Positions 1 through 9,543 of a stretch of 64,000 nucleotides of DNA are shown one piece after another (within the stretch, counting starts at the first letter, position 1; every line of letters starts with the position of its first letter). The position numbers and the translations under genes are program-made. The stretch comes from Aeromicrobium sp. Sec7.5 (GTDB lineage Bacteria > Actinomycetota > Actinomycetes > Propionibacteriales > Nocardioidaceae): assembly GCF_036867135.1 (NCBI RefSeq), contig NZ_JBAJIJ010000001.1, positions 744,001 to 808,000 on the forward strand, given 5' to 3'. The notes beneath the pieces were generated by a model. The model was not told the origin of the DNA. It ran no database searches and was given only the letters and a program-made list of their open reading frames with translations.

Positions 1-406
1 TGACGATCCCGCCGTGCCCGCGCGGCGTCATGGCCTTGATCGCCGCGTCCATCAGGTGCATCGGAGCGCGCACGAGGAGGTCGAGCTGGCGGTCCTCCTC
101 GGCGATCTCCGTCGTGCCGAACCACCCGGCCAGCGACGCGCCGGCGTTGTTCACGAGCAGGTCGACCGGCCGGTCGGGGTCCGCGAGGGCCGCGGCGACC
201 CGGTCGACGTCGCCGGGGACGGTGAGATCGGCCGCCAGGACGTCGACCTCGACCCCGTGCGCCGCGCGCAGCTCGGCTGCGACCTCCTCCAACCGCTGCG
301 TGTCGCGGGCGACCAGGATCAGGTCGTCGCCGCGAGCGGCGAGGGCACGGACGAACGAGTGGCCGATGCCGGCGGTGGCGCCGGTGACGAGTGCGCGAGA
401 AGACAT
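1..406 (-). CDS. SDR-family oxidoreductase, N-terminal part (runs off left edge)
   Basis: The reverse strand is open from an ATG at 406 to the window edge, giving about 135 residues without a stop. It starts MSSRALVTGATAGIGH, the TGxxxGIG dinucleotide-binding motif of short-chain dehydrogenases. A VNNAG motif follows about 90 residues in, and the visible part ends in GGIV just before the usual NVSS strand. Only the Rossmann half is present; the catalytic Tyr-x-x-x-Lys would lie to the left. The substrate cannot be told. It is divergent from the ParA gene, with about 60 bp between the two starts. Confidence 0.85.
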   Translation of the reverse strand, partial: MSSRALVTGATAGIGHSFVRALAARGDDLILVARDTQRLEEVAAELRAAHGVEVDVLAADLTVPGDVDRVAAALADPDRPVDLLVNNAGASLAGWFGTTEIAEEDRQLDLLVRAPMHLMDAAIKAMTPRGHGGIV

Positions 407-465
407 GTGCCCCAGCATGCCGCACGCGCGCCGACCGGGGCGTCGCCAGTGGCACAATGGCCGAC

Positions 466-1218
466 GTGACGACGACGATCAGCGTGGTGAACCAGAAGGG
501 CGGGGTCGGCAAGACGACGACCGTCGCCTCCCTCGGCGCGGCGCTGGTCGAGCTCGAGCAGCGGGTGCTGCTCGTCGACCTCGACCCGCAGGGCGGCCTG
601 ACCTTCTCGCTGGGCGTCGACCCGGAGGACCTCGACGTCACGGTCGGCGACGTGCTGCTCGGCACGCACCGCGCCGACGACGCGATCGTGGTGACCGACG
701 ACGGCGTGCACCTGCTGCCGTCGAACATCACCGTCACGCAGGCCGAGGAGGGCCTCGTGACCCGCACGGGACGCGAGCAGCGGCTGCGGGTGGCGCTCGA
801 CAAGGTCGCCGGCGACTACGACGTGATCATCATCGACTGCCCGCCGACCCTCGGAGTCCTCACGGTCGGGGCGCTCTCCGCGTCCGACAAGGTGCTGATC
901 CCGCTGCAGGCCGAGACGCTCGCGCACCGCGGTGTCGGCCAGCTGCTCGAGACGATCAACGACGTGCAGCAGTTCATCAACTCCGGGCTCACGGTCTGGG
1001 GGGTCCTGCCCACGATGTACGACGGGCGCACCAAGCACGCCCAGGCCGTCGTCGAGGCGATCGGCACGACCTACGAGCTGCCGATCATCTCGCCCGCGAT
1101 CCCGAAGTCGATCCGCTTCGCCGAGGCGCCGGCGATCGGCCGCACGATCCTCGGCACGCACCGCACGCACAAGGGCGCCGAGGCGTACCGCGCGGTGGCC
1201 GCCCAGCTGCTGGACTGA
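466..1218 (+). CDS. ParA/Soj-family ATPase
   Basis: About 250 residues. The N-terminus carries the deviant Walker A KGGVGKTTT, followed by DLDPQGG and IDCPPTLG, all typical of ParA/MinD ATPases that form dimers on DNA or membrane. No ParB gene is adjacent, so it is probably an orphan ParA rather than the chromosome partition protein; in M. tuberculosis the Soj-like Rv3213c occupies the same place beside the RhlE helicase. I chose GTG 466 because CACAAT at 453-458 lies 7 bp upstream, the spacing seen for leaderless genes throughout this window. An in-frame ATG at 457 would add three residues. A strong hairpin follows the stop. Confidence 0.85.
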   Translation: MTTTISVVNQKGGVGKTTTVASLGAALVELEQRVLLVDLDPQGGLTFSLGVDPEDLDVTVGDVLLGTHRADDAIVVTDDGVHLLPSNITVTQAEEGLVTRTGREQRLRVALDKVAGDYDVIIIDCPPTLGVLTVGALSASDKVLIPLQAETLAHRGVGQLLETINDVQQFINSGLTVWGVLPTMYDGRTKHAQAVVEAIGTTYELPIISPAIPKSIRFAEAPAIGRTILGTHRTHKGAEAYRAVAAQLLD

Positions 1219-1229
1219 CCCACACCACT

Positions 1230-1284
1230 CCGAGCACGACCGAGGGGCCCGACGCGATGCGTCGGGCCCCTCGGTCGTGCTCGG
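1230..1284. terminator. Bidirectional terminator hairpin
   Basis: A perfect 26-bp inverted repeat (1230-1255 with 1259-1284) closes on a 3-nt loop, GAT. It lies between the converging ParA gene and DEAD-box helicase gene, so it probably terminates both. Confidence 0.85.
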
Positions 1285-1293
1285 TCGCCTCGG

Positions 1294-2763
<1,470 letters not shown>

Positions 2764-2950
2764 TGTCTTCTCGAATCGTGAGAGTGGTGAACGGGATGAA
2801 TCGGTGCGTGTCGTGATGGGCAGACGACGTCGTCCGATGTGCTCACGACCCAGATACGGCCCGAAGGGGCAGTCCCAGCGTACCGGCCAGCCGGGCCCAG
2901 GGCCGCATCCGCAGGGCCGCGGCGAGCGCGGGCGCTACGCTGCGGACATC

Positions 2951-3670
2951 ATGAGCGACGCTGATCCGACGTCGGCCGCGAGCCCGACGACCTCGAACCC
3001 CGCCTTCGACGACCCCGACTACCGCAACGGCATCGTCGAGCTGCTCGGACTGCTCTCCTCGGGCGAGATCATCGCCTGCGAGCGGCTCGCCGAGGACGCC
3101 AAGATGGCCCCTGACCTGCGCACCAAGGTCGAGATCGCGGCCATGGCGACCTCGGAGTTCGGCCACTTCCTGCAGCTGCGCGACCGCCTCGTCGAGCTCG
3201 GCGAGGACGCCTACGCGCGGATGACCCCGTTCGCCGCCACGTTTGAGGCGTTCCACGCCAAGACGCGCCCGGCCGACTGGCTCGAGGGCCTCGTGAAGGC
3301 CTTCGTGTTCGACGGCCTGGCGGCCGACTTCTACCGCGAGATCGCGGCGTTCCTGGACGCCGACACACGTGAGCTCGTGCTCGAGACCATGAGCGGCACG
3401 GGCTCGAGCGAGTTCGTCATCGACGCCGTGCGTGGCGCGATCGAAGTCGATCCCAAGGTCGGCGGACGCCTGGCCCTGTGGGGTCGCCGGCTGATGGGCG
3501 AGGCCCTGAGCCAGGCCCAGATGGTCGTCGCCGAGCGCGACGAGCTCAGCGCGCTGCTGGTCGGGGGCGTCGACTCCCCGGGCATGGACCTCGCGGCGAT
3601 CGGCCGCATGTTCACCCGCCTGACCGAGGCGCACGCGGCCCGCATGGACCGCCTCGGCCTCGCCAGCTGA
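2951..3670 (+). CDS. Ferritin-like protein, MiaE-type (MiaE_2 family)
   Basis: 239 residues. The helical segment EIIACERLAEDAKMAP, followed by EIAAMATSEFGHF, has the E...E..H spacing of a four-helix di-iron carboxylate protein related to tRNA hydroxylase MiaE. A second acidic helix pair follows in the C-terminal half. In actinobacteria this family sits beside the RhlE helicase and the FasR/DUF3107 pair, as here (Rv3210c in M. tuberculosis); its substrate there is not established. The start is ATG 2951, preceded by a TACGCT -10-like box at 2936-2941. The gene is divergent from the helicase. Confidence 0.75.
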   Translation: MSDADPTSAASPTTSNPAFDDPDYRNGIVELLGLLSSGEIIACERLAEDAKMAPDLRTKVEIAAMATSEFGHFLQLRDRLVELGEDAYARMTPFAATFEAFHAKTRPADWLEGLVKAFVFDGLAADFYREIAAFLDADTRELVLETMSGTGSSEFVIDAVRGAIEVDPKVGGRLALWGRRLMGEALSQAQMVVAERDELSALLVGGVDSPGMDLAAIGRMFTRLTEAHAARMDRLGLAS

Positions 3671-3691
3671 CGCCACCGTGTCGCGGTGGCG
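3671..3691. terminator. Hairpin between converging genes
   Basis: An 8-bp GC stem (3671-3678 with 3684-3691) and a 5-nt loop directly follow the stop of the MiaE-like gene, and lie ahead of the convergent DUF3107 stop. Confidence 0.6.
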
Positions 3692-3700
3692 CCAGCGGCG

Positions 3701-3934
3701 TCACATCGCGGTGACCTGGCCGAAGCCGACGGCGCGGCCGGCGTCGGCCGTGAAGTTCAGGTAGGCGATCTTGTCGGCGGGGACCGCGACCGTCGTGCCC
3801 TTCTCGTCGGTCAGCGTGAAGAGCGACTCGTCCTTGATGGACTTGGCGAGCTCCTCGAGCAGGTGCTCGGGGCTGCTCGTCGTCTCGACCGACAGCTCGC
3901 GGGCGGCGTTCTGAACACCGATCTTGACCTCCAT
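3701..3934 (-). CDS. DUF3107 small protein
   Basis: 77 residues beginning MEVKIGVQNAARELSVET. It matches the DUF3107 family (M. tuberculosis TB9.4, Rv3208A), a small beta-rich soluble protein of unknown role found almost only in actinobacteria next to the FasR gene. A strong GGAAGGA ribosome site lies 7 bp before ATG 3934. It is transcribed in the same direction as the TetR gene just upstream, with about 70 bp between them, so the two may form an operon. Confidence 0.85.
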   Translation of the reverse strand: MEVKIGVQNAARELSVETTSSPEHLLEELAKSIKDESLFTLTDEKGTTVAVPADKIAYLNFTADAGRAVGFGQVTAM

Positions 3935-4006
3935 GGAGGGGTCCTTCCGTTCGGGGTGTGCGTGGGTGGAAACCGGGGCGCCGAGGTGGATGTTCCCCGG
4001 CCGGGG

Positions 4007-4654
4007 TCAGACGGTGGGTGGCTCGTCCTTGGGGAAGCCGCCGATGCCGCGCCAGGCGAGGGTCGCGAGCATGCGCACGGCGTCCTCGCGCGACACGGTG
4101 GAGGCCGAGTCGAGCCAGTGCCGTGCGCTGACCTGGCCCATGCTCACGAGGGCGACGGCCAGCAGGTGCGACGCCTCGTCGGACATGCCGGCGTCCTCGC
4201 GGATGACCTCGGCGATCGCGGTGGCCGACTCGGTCGTGACCCGGTCGAGCTGGTCGCGGACCTCCGGGTCGCTCGTGAGGTCGGACTCGAACACGAGCCG
4301 CACGGGGGCGTCGTCGCGGGCGACGTAGTCGAACCACAGCTCCATCGTGGCGCGCACGCGGCGGCGGTTGTCCTGCGTCGAGGCGAGCGCCGTGCGCACG
4401 CCCTCGATGACGGTGTCGCACGCCGTGTTGATGAGCGCGAGGTACAGGTCGAGCTTGCCCGGGAAGTGCTGGTAGAGCACGGGCTTGGAGACGCCGGCAC
4501 GCTCGGCGATCTCGTCCATCGAGGCCGCGTGGTAGCCCTGTTCGACGAAGACGGTGAGGGCGACCTCCAGCAGCTGGGCCTTGCGGGCGGAGCGAGGAAG
4601 TCGGCCGGAGCGGGGTCGGCCCAGCTGGCTCGGCACGGTCGGGGCGTCGGTCAC
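4007..4654 (-). CDS. fasR: TetR-family regulator, FasR ortholog by position
   Basis: 215 residues. The N-terminal helix-turn-helix contains MDEIAERAGVSKPVLYQHF, the canonical TetR recognition element, followed by an all-helical ligand domain. In M. tuberculosis the TetR gene between DUF3107 and MoeZ (Rv3208) is FasR, which controls fas-acpS. The synteny here is exact, and a fas-acpS operon with twin palindromes in its promoter lies in this same window at 31 kb. The name therefore rests on position and fold; binding to those palindromes is inference. GTG 4654 is chosen because TAGGCT (4661-4666) lies 6 bp upstream, indicating a leaderless transcript. Confidence 0.75.
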   Translation of the reverse strand: MTDAPTVPSQLGRPRSGRLPRSARKAQLLEVALTVFVEQGYHAASMDEIAERAGVSKPVLYQHFPGKLDLYLALINTACDTVIEGVRTALASTQDNRRRVRATMELWFDYVARDDAPVRLVFESDLTSDPEVRDQLDRVTTESATAIAEVIREDAGMSDEASHLLAVALVSMGQVSARHWLDSASTVSREDAVRMLATLAWRGIGGFPKDEPPTV

Positions 4655-4824
4655 TCGGCGAGCCTACCGGGCGGTCATCTCAGGACACGGACCTCGGTCA
4701 GCGTCGTTCCCGCGGGGCCGGGACAATGGAGTCAATCCGGTGGCGACGTCGTGCCCGGTCGCGGAACACATCCGCGACAGGCGATGTTGACGCCAGTGAC
4801 ATCGAGACCGAACGAGGAGTAGCC

Positions 4825-5997
4825 GTGGTCGCGCCCCTGGTGGAACCCGCCGACGAGCTGACGATCGACGAAGTGCGTCGTTACAGCCGTCACCTGATCA
4901 TCCCCGACGTCGGGATGATCGGTCAGAAGCGTCTGAAGAACGCCAAGGTGCTGGTCATCGGCGCCGGTGGCCTCGGCAGCCCCGCGCTGCTGTACCTGGC
5001 CGCGGCCGGCGTCGGCACGCTCGGCATCATCGACGACGACGTCGTCGACGAGTCGAACCTGCAGCGCCAGATCATCCACGGCCAGTCCGACATCGACCGT
5101 CCGAAGGCCGTCAGCGCCGCGGAGTCGGTCGCCGAGACCAACCCGTACGTCACGACGATCGTCCACAACGAGCGCCTCGACAACGACAACGTGCTGGAGA
5201 TCTTCGCCCAGTACGACCTGATCGTCGACGGCACCGACAACTTCGCGACGCGCTACCTCGTCAACGACGCGGCCGTGATCCTCGGCAAGCCCTACGTGTG
5301 GGGCTCGATCTACCGCTTCGAGGGCCAGGTCAGCGTCTTCTGGGCCCAGGAGGGTCCGCAGTACCGCGACCTCTACCCCGAGCCGCCGCCGCCGGGCATG
5401 GTGCCGTCGTGCGCCGAGGGCGGCGTGCTGGGCGTCCTGTGCGCCTCGATCGGGTCGATCATGGTCACCGAGGCGATCAAGCTCATCACCGGCATCGGCG
5501 ACCCGCTGATCGGCCGGCTGATGACGTACGACGCGCTCGAGATGCGGTACGCCACGCTCAAGATCCGTCGTGACCCGAACGGCGTGCTGCCGACCGCGCT
5601 CCTCGACGACTACGAGGCGTTCTGCGGGGCGATCAGCGACGAGGCCGCCGAGGCGGCCGCTGACTCCACGATCAGCGTCGCCACGCTCGACGGCTGGCTC
5701 AAGGAGCGCCATGACGGCGGGCGCGACTTCGTGCTGGTCGACGTGCGCGAGCCGGTCGAGCGCGACATCAACCACATCCCGGGCTCGGTCCTGATCCCCA
5801 AGGGCGAGTTCCTCAACGGCAACGCGTTCTCCGAGCTGCCGCAGGACAAGCAGGTCGTCCTGCACTGCAAGTCGGGCGTGCGGTCGGCCGAGGCGCTCGC
5901 GGTGCTCAAGGGCGCCGGCTACTCCGACTCCGTGCACGTCGGGGGCGGCGTGGTGGCCTGGGTCAACCAGATCGACCCCAGCCAGCCGACGTACTGA
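4825..5997 (+). CDS. moeZ: Adenylyltransferase/sulfurtransferase MoeZ
   Basis: 390 residues. The N-terminal ThiF/MoeB domain has the nucleotide loop GAGGLGSPALLYLAAAG (about residues 45-61), DDDVVDESNLQRQ, and VPSCAEGGVLGVLCASIG. The C-terminal rhodanese domain carries the sulfur-accepting cysteine in HCKSGVRS (about residue 348). MoeZ activates and thiolates sulfur-carrier proteins for molybdopterin, thiamine or cysteine synthesis. GTG 4825 has GAGGAG six bases upstream; the longer upstream frame lacks a ribosome site. It is divergent from fasR, as in mycobacteria, where Rv3206c is the counterpart. A hairpin follows the stop. Confidence 0.92.
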   Translation: MVAPLVEPADELTIDEVRRYSRHLIIPDVGMIGQKRLKNAKVLVIGAGGLGSPALLYLAAAGVGTLGIIDDDVVDESNLQRQIIHGQSDIDRPKAVSAAESVAETNPYVTTIVHNERLDNDNVLEIFAQYDLIVDGTDNFATRYLVNDAAVILGKPYVWGSIYRFEGQVSVFWAQEGPQYRDLYPEPPPPGMVPSCAEGGVLGVLCASIGSIMVTEAIKLITGIGDPLIGRLMTYDALEMRYATLKIRRDPNGVLPTALLDDYEAFCGAISDEAAEAAADSTISVATLDGWLKERHDGGRDFVLVDVREPVERDINHIPGSVLIPKGEFLNGNAFSELPQDKQVVLHCKSGVRSAEALAVLKGAGYSDSVHVGGGVVAWVNQIDPSQPTY

Positions 5998-6010
5998 GCC
6001 GGACTTGCTG

Positions 6011-6043
6011 GTCGGGGCCGGAATCACTGATTCCGGCCCCGAC
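6011..6043 (+). terminator. Terminator after moeZ
   Basis: A perfect 15-bp inverted repeat (6011-6025 with 6029-6043) with a 3-nt loop begins 14 bp after the moeZ stop. Confidence 0.75.
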
Positions 6044-6072
6044 GTGTCGCTGGTGGAGGAGATGATGACGGC

Positions 6073-6390
6073 GTGGGCGGATCCGAGGCGGCCGAGGACT
6101 TCACCGAGGCGGTGCTGCGCGTCGTCGAGGCGATCCCGCCCGGCCGCGTCCTGACGTACGGGCTCATCGCCGAGCAGATCGGTCGGGGCGGTCCGCGCCA
6201 GGTCGGCGGGGTCATGGCCCGCGACGGCCACGGTGTCCCGTGGTGGCGCGTCGTGCGCGCGGACGGCTCGCTCCCGGCGCACCTCGTGCTCGACGCCCAA
6301 CGCGAGTGGCAGCGCGAGGGAACGCCGGTCACGCGGGGCCGCGTCGACGTCCCGCAGGCCGTGGTGCCACCGGATGTCGGCGCCCTCTGA
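6073..6390 (+). CDS. MGMT-family alkyltransferase-like (ATL) protein
   Basis: 105 residues. The fold signature PPGRVLTYGLIAEQIG and the motif VPWWRVVRADG match the DNA-binding domain of O6-alkylguanine transferases. The acceptor cysteine of PCHRV is replaced by Trp, and the following His is also Trp. ATL proteins of this kind do not transfer the alkyl group but flag alkylated bases for nucleotide-excision repair. The start is GTG 6073, with GGAGGAG at 6055-6061. Its stop lies 12 bp before adnA, so it is probably in one operon with the repair helicase-nuclease, as Rv3204 is near Rv3202c. Confidence 0.82.
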   Translation: MGGSEAAEDFTEAVLRVVEAIPPGRVLTYGLIAEQIGRGGPRQVGGVMARDGHGVPWWRVVRADGSLPAHLVLDAQREWQREGTPVTRGRVDVPQAVVPPDVGAL

Positions 6391-6402
6391 TTGCATGATC
6401 GC

Positions 6403-9400
6403 GTGACCCTCCAGTACGAGCTCCGCCGACCACGTCAGGTCGAGGTCGTGCCGCCGTCGCTCGACGCGTCCCAGCAGGCCGTCGTCGACCACGGGCTGGA
6501 CCAGACGGTCCCCGCGCCGCTCCTGGTCCTGGCGGGTCCGGGCACGGGCAAGACCACCACGCTCGTCGAGCTCGTGGCCCACCGCATCGCCTCGGGCGAG
6601 GTCACGCCCGACCAGGTCCTCATGCTCACGTTCAGCCGCAAGGCGGCCGAGGAGCTGCGCCACCGCGTCGCGGCCCGCCTCGGTGGCGGAGCCACCGTCG
6701 TCGCCTCCACCTTCCACGCCTGGTGCTACGCCGTGCTGCGCGCCCATGCCGATCCCGAGGTCTTCGCCTCGCCTCCCACGCTCATGACCGCGGCCGAGTC
6801 CGACGCGGTGCTGGCCGAGCTGCTCGCGGGGCACGAGGCCCTCACGTGGCCCGCCGAGCTGCGCCCCGCCCTGCGCACCCGAGGCTTCGCCACCGAGCTG
6901 GGGGCGTTCCTCGGGGCGCTCGCCGCCGGCACCCTCACGACCCACGACCTCCGCGACCTGGCCGTCAGCGCCGACCGACCGCTCTGGGCCCGCGTCGCCG
7001 ACGTGCTCGACGAGTACGGCGAGGTCACCGACGCCGCCAACCTCACCGACTACGCCGAGCTGGTCGTGCGCACCTCGGCACTGCTCGACGACCCCGACCG
7101 TCTCGACGCGGTGCGCGGCCGGCTGCGCCTGGTGGTGGTCGACGAGTACCAGGACACCGACCCGGCCCAGGTCGAGGTGCTGCGCAAGCTCGTGGGTCCG
7201 GCCCAGCAGCTGGTCGCGGTCGGCGATCACGACCAGTCGATCTATGCCTTCCGGGGTGCCGATGCGGAGGGGGTCGGCCTGTTCCCCCGTCACTTCCCGG
7301 GTGCCGAGGTCATGGTGCTCGGCACCACCCGTCGTTTCGGGCAGCACATCCGCGACGCCGCGGTCACGGTGCTGCCACCGCTGCAGGCACGGGGTCTGCC
7401 GCTCGAGGTCGTGCAGCGGCACCGGCAGCTCGACTGCGTCGCAGAGTCCGGCGACGGCACGGTCGAGGTCCTCACCTTCACGAGCGAGACCGCCGAGGTC
7501 GAGCACGTCGCCGAGACGCTCCGGCGGCAGCACCTCGAGCAGGGCCGGCCGTGGTCCGACATGGCGGTCCTGGTTCGCACGTCGGCCCAGCTCTCGCGCC
7601 TGCAGCGGGCGCTCGTCGAGGCCGACGTGCCGTGCGAGGTCTCGGGCGACGAGGTGCCGCTCGTGGCCGAGCCCGCGGTCCGGGTGCTGCTCGGCGCGCT
7701 GGCCGCCGCCGACACCCTCGCAGCGGGCGACGAGCTCGATCCCGAGGTCGCCCACACGTTGCTGACGGGTCCGCTCGCCGGGGTCGACGCCCCCGATCTG
7801 CGAGCGCTGGGTCGTCGGCTCCGCGCCGACGACCGCGAGACGCCGTCCCGGGTGCTCCTGTCGCGCGCCCTGTCCGGCCTCGCGTCCGCCGACGAGACCG
7901 GTGCCACCGATCCCGTCGTGCGACGCCTGGCCCGCCTCCTCGCCGCGGCAGCCGACATGATCGCCGCGGGTGAGCCGTCCGAGCAGGTGCTCTGGGTGCT
8001 GTGGGACGGCACCGACTGGCCCAGCCGCCTGGAGCAGGCCTGGGAGTCCGGCGGCAGCGAGCGTGTCGCGGCCGACCGCGACCTCGACGCCCTGGTCGCG
8101 CTCTTCCAGCACGCCGCGCGGTCGGAGGAGCGGGTCCGCCGGCGCTCCGTCGCCGGGTTCCTGGCCGACCTGCGGGCGCAGCGGCTCCCCGCCGACCGGC
8201 TCGCCGACAGCACGGCGCGCCCGGCGGCGGTGCGACTCATGACGGCGCACCGGGCCAAGGGCCTGGAGTGGCCCGTCGTCGTGGTGGCCGGGGTCCAGGA
8301 GGACGTCTGGCCCGACCTCACGCCGCGGCCCACGCTGCTCCGTCCGGATCTGCTCGCCGGTCCAGCGCCCACCGCCCGCGATCGTCTCCACGAGGAACGT
8401 CGAGTCATGTACGTCGCGCTGACGCGGGCCCGCGAGCACCTCGTGGTCACGGCGGTCGACTCCGGGTCCGACGAGGCCGGCGGGCCGTCGCGATTCCACG
8501 CCGAGCTGCTGGCGGCCGGGTTCGGCACGGGCGAGCGGCGCGGTCGTCCGGCCCGACCGCTGTCGTTGCGCGGGCTCGTCACCGAGCTCCGGCGAGCGGC
8601 CGACGACCCTGACCCGGCAGTGCGGGCCTCTGCGGCCGGGCTGCTCGCCCGCATCGCCCGCAGCCACGCGGGTCGTGCCCGCGCGGCGCACCCCGACACG
8701 TGGTGGGGGCTGGCCGAGCCCACCGCCTCCGACGTGCCGCTGCGCGATCCCGACCAGCCGCTCGGCCTGTCCGGGTCGAGCCTCACGAGCATCACCGGCT
8801 GCTCGCTCAAGTGGTTCCTCGCCAGCGAGGCCCAGGGCTCCCGTGGATCCACCACGGCCCAAGGGTTCGGGCTGGTCGTGCACGCCGTGGCGGCCGACGT
8901 CGTGCGCCGCGGGCTGGAGCGTCCCACGGTCGCCGAGCTGCACGCCCACCTCGACGGCGTGTGGCACCGGTTGGGGCACGAGACCTCCTGGATCAGCGAG
9001 CGTGAGAAGGCCGACGCCCACCAGGCGCTGGTGCGGTTCGCCTCCTGGCACGTCGCCAACACGCGTACCCCGCTCGCGGCCGAGCACGAGTTCGTCGCCG
9101 AGCTCACGGTCGACGGCGAGCAGGTCGTCCTGCGGGGCTCGATGGACCGGGTCGAGCTCGACGCCGAGGGCCGGGTGCACGTCGTCGACCTCAAGAACAG
9201 CAAGACCGCACCACCCGCCGCCGACGTCGCCGAGCACCCGCAGCTCGGCGTCTACACGCTCGCGGTGCGCGAGGGGGCCGTCGAGGGGCACCGGGAGGTC
9301 GGGGGCAGCGAGCTCGTCCAGCTGCGGGTCGCGGAGGGCGCCAAGGCGCCGGACTCGCCCAAGGTGCAGCGCCAGCCCGCCCCCGACGACGAGGGCGAGT

Positions 9401-9543
9401 TCTTCGTCCACGACCTCGTGCGCCGCGCGGTCCGCACGATGCGCTCCGAGGAGCTCGCGGCCACGCCGGCCACCTGCTCGTTCTGCGAGTTCGACGCCGT
9501 CTGCCCCGCCAAGACCACCTTCACGATCGGCTCGGCCCGATGA
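6403..9543 (+). CDS. adnA: AdnA-like helicase-nuclease subunit (UvrD motor, Fe-S nuclease)
   Basis: 1,046 residues. The UvrD-type motor has Walker A AGPGTGKTTT (about residue 44), LTFSRKAAEELR, DEYQDTDPAQ (about 246), MTAHRAKGLEW and YVALTRAREH. The C-terminal RecB-type nuclease shows GSMDRVE (about 912), VVDLKNSK (about 928) and HPQLGVY. Cysteines in TGCSLKW (about 799) and CSFCEFDAVC (about 1024-1033) make the C...CxxCx5C set of an iron-sulfur nuclease. With AdnB it forms the actinobacterial double-strand-break end-resection motor. GTG 6403 fits homologue length; a TTG at 6391 would add four residues. Its stop overlaps the adnB start by ATGA. Confidence 0.9.
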   Translation: MTLQYELRRPRQVEVVPPSLDASQQAVVDHGLDQTVPAPLLVLAGPGTGKTTTLVELVAHRIASGEVTPDQVLMLTFSRKAAEELRHRVAARLGGGATVVASTFHAWCYAVLRAHADPEVFASPPTLMTAAESDAVLAELLAGHEALTWPAELRPALRTRGFATELGAFLGALAAGTLTTHDLRDLAVSADRPLWARVADVLDEYGEVTDAANLTDYAELVVRTSALLDDPDRLDAVRGRLRLVVVDEYQDTDPAQVEVLRKLVGPAQQLVAVGDHDQSIYAFRGADAEGVGLFPRHFPGAEVMVLGTTRRFGQHIRDAAVTVLPPLQARGLPLEVVQRHRQLDCVAESGDGTVEVLTFTSETAEVEHVAETLRRQHLEQGRPWSDMAVLVRTSAQLSRLQRALVEADVPCEVSGDEVPLVAEPAVRVLLGALAAADTLAAGDELDPEVAHTLLTGPLAGVDAPDLRALGRRLRADDRETPSRVLLSRALSGLASADETGATDPVVRRLARLLAAAADMIAAGEPSEQVLWVLWDGTDWPSRLEQAWESGGSERVAADRDLDALVALFQHAARSEERVRRRSVAGFLADLRAQRLPADRLADSTARPAAVRLMTAHRAKGLEWPVVVVAGVQEDVWPDLTPRPTLLRPDLLAGPAPTARDRLHEERRVMYVALTRAREHLVVTAVDSGSDEAGGPSRFHAELLAAGFGTGERRGRPARPLSLRGLVTELRRAADDPDPAVRASAAGLLARIARSHAGRARAAHPDTWWGLAEPTASDVPLRDPDQPLGLSGSSLTSITGCSLKWFLASEAQGSRGSTTAQGFGLVVHAVAADVVRRGLERPTVAELHAHLDGVWHRLGHETSWISEREKADAHQALVRFASWHVANTRTPLAAEHEFVAELTVDGEQVVLRGSMDRVELDAEGRVHVVDLKNSKTAPPAADVAEHPQLGVYTLAVREGAVEGHREVGGSELVQLRVAEGAKAPDSPKVQRQPAPDDEGEFFVHDLVRRAVRTMRSEELAATPATCSFCEFDAVCPAKTTFTIGSAR

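Noticed and set aside
4732-9411. A 1,559-codon open frame on the minus strand opposite moeZ, ATL and adnA
   Set aside because: It is an antisense shadow caused by GC-rich third positions; the translation is low-complexity Arg/Gly/Asp/Val with no motif, and the plus-strand genes have full catalytic motifs.
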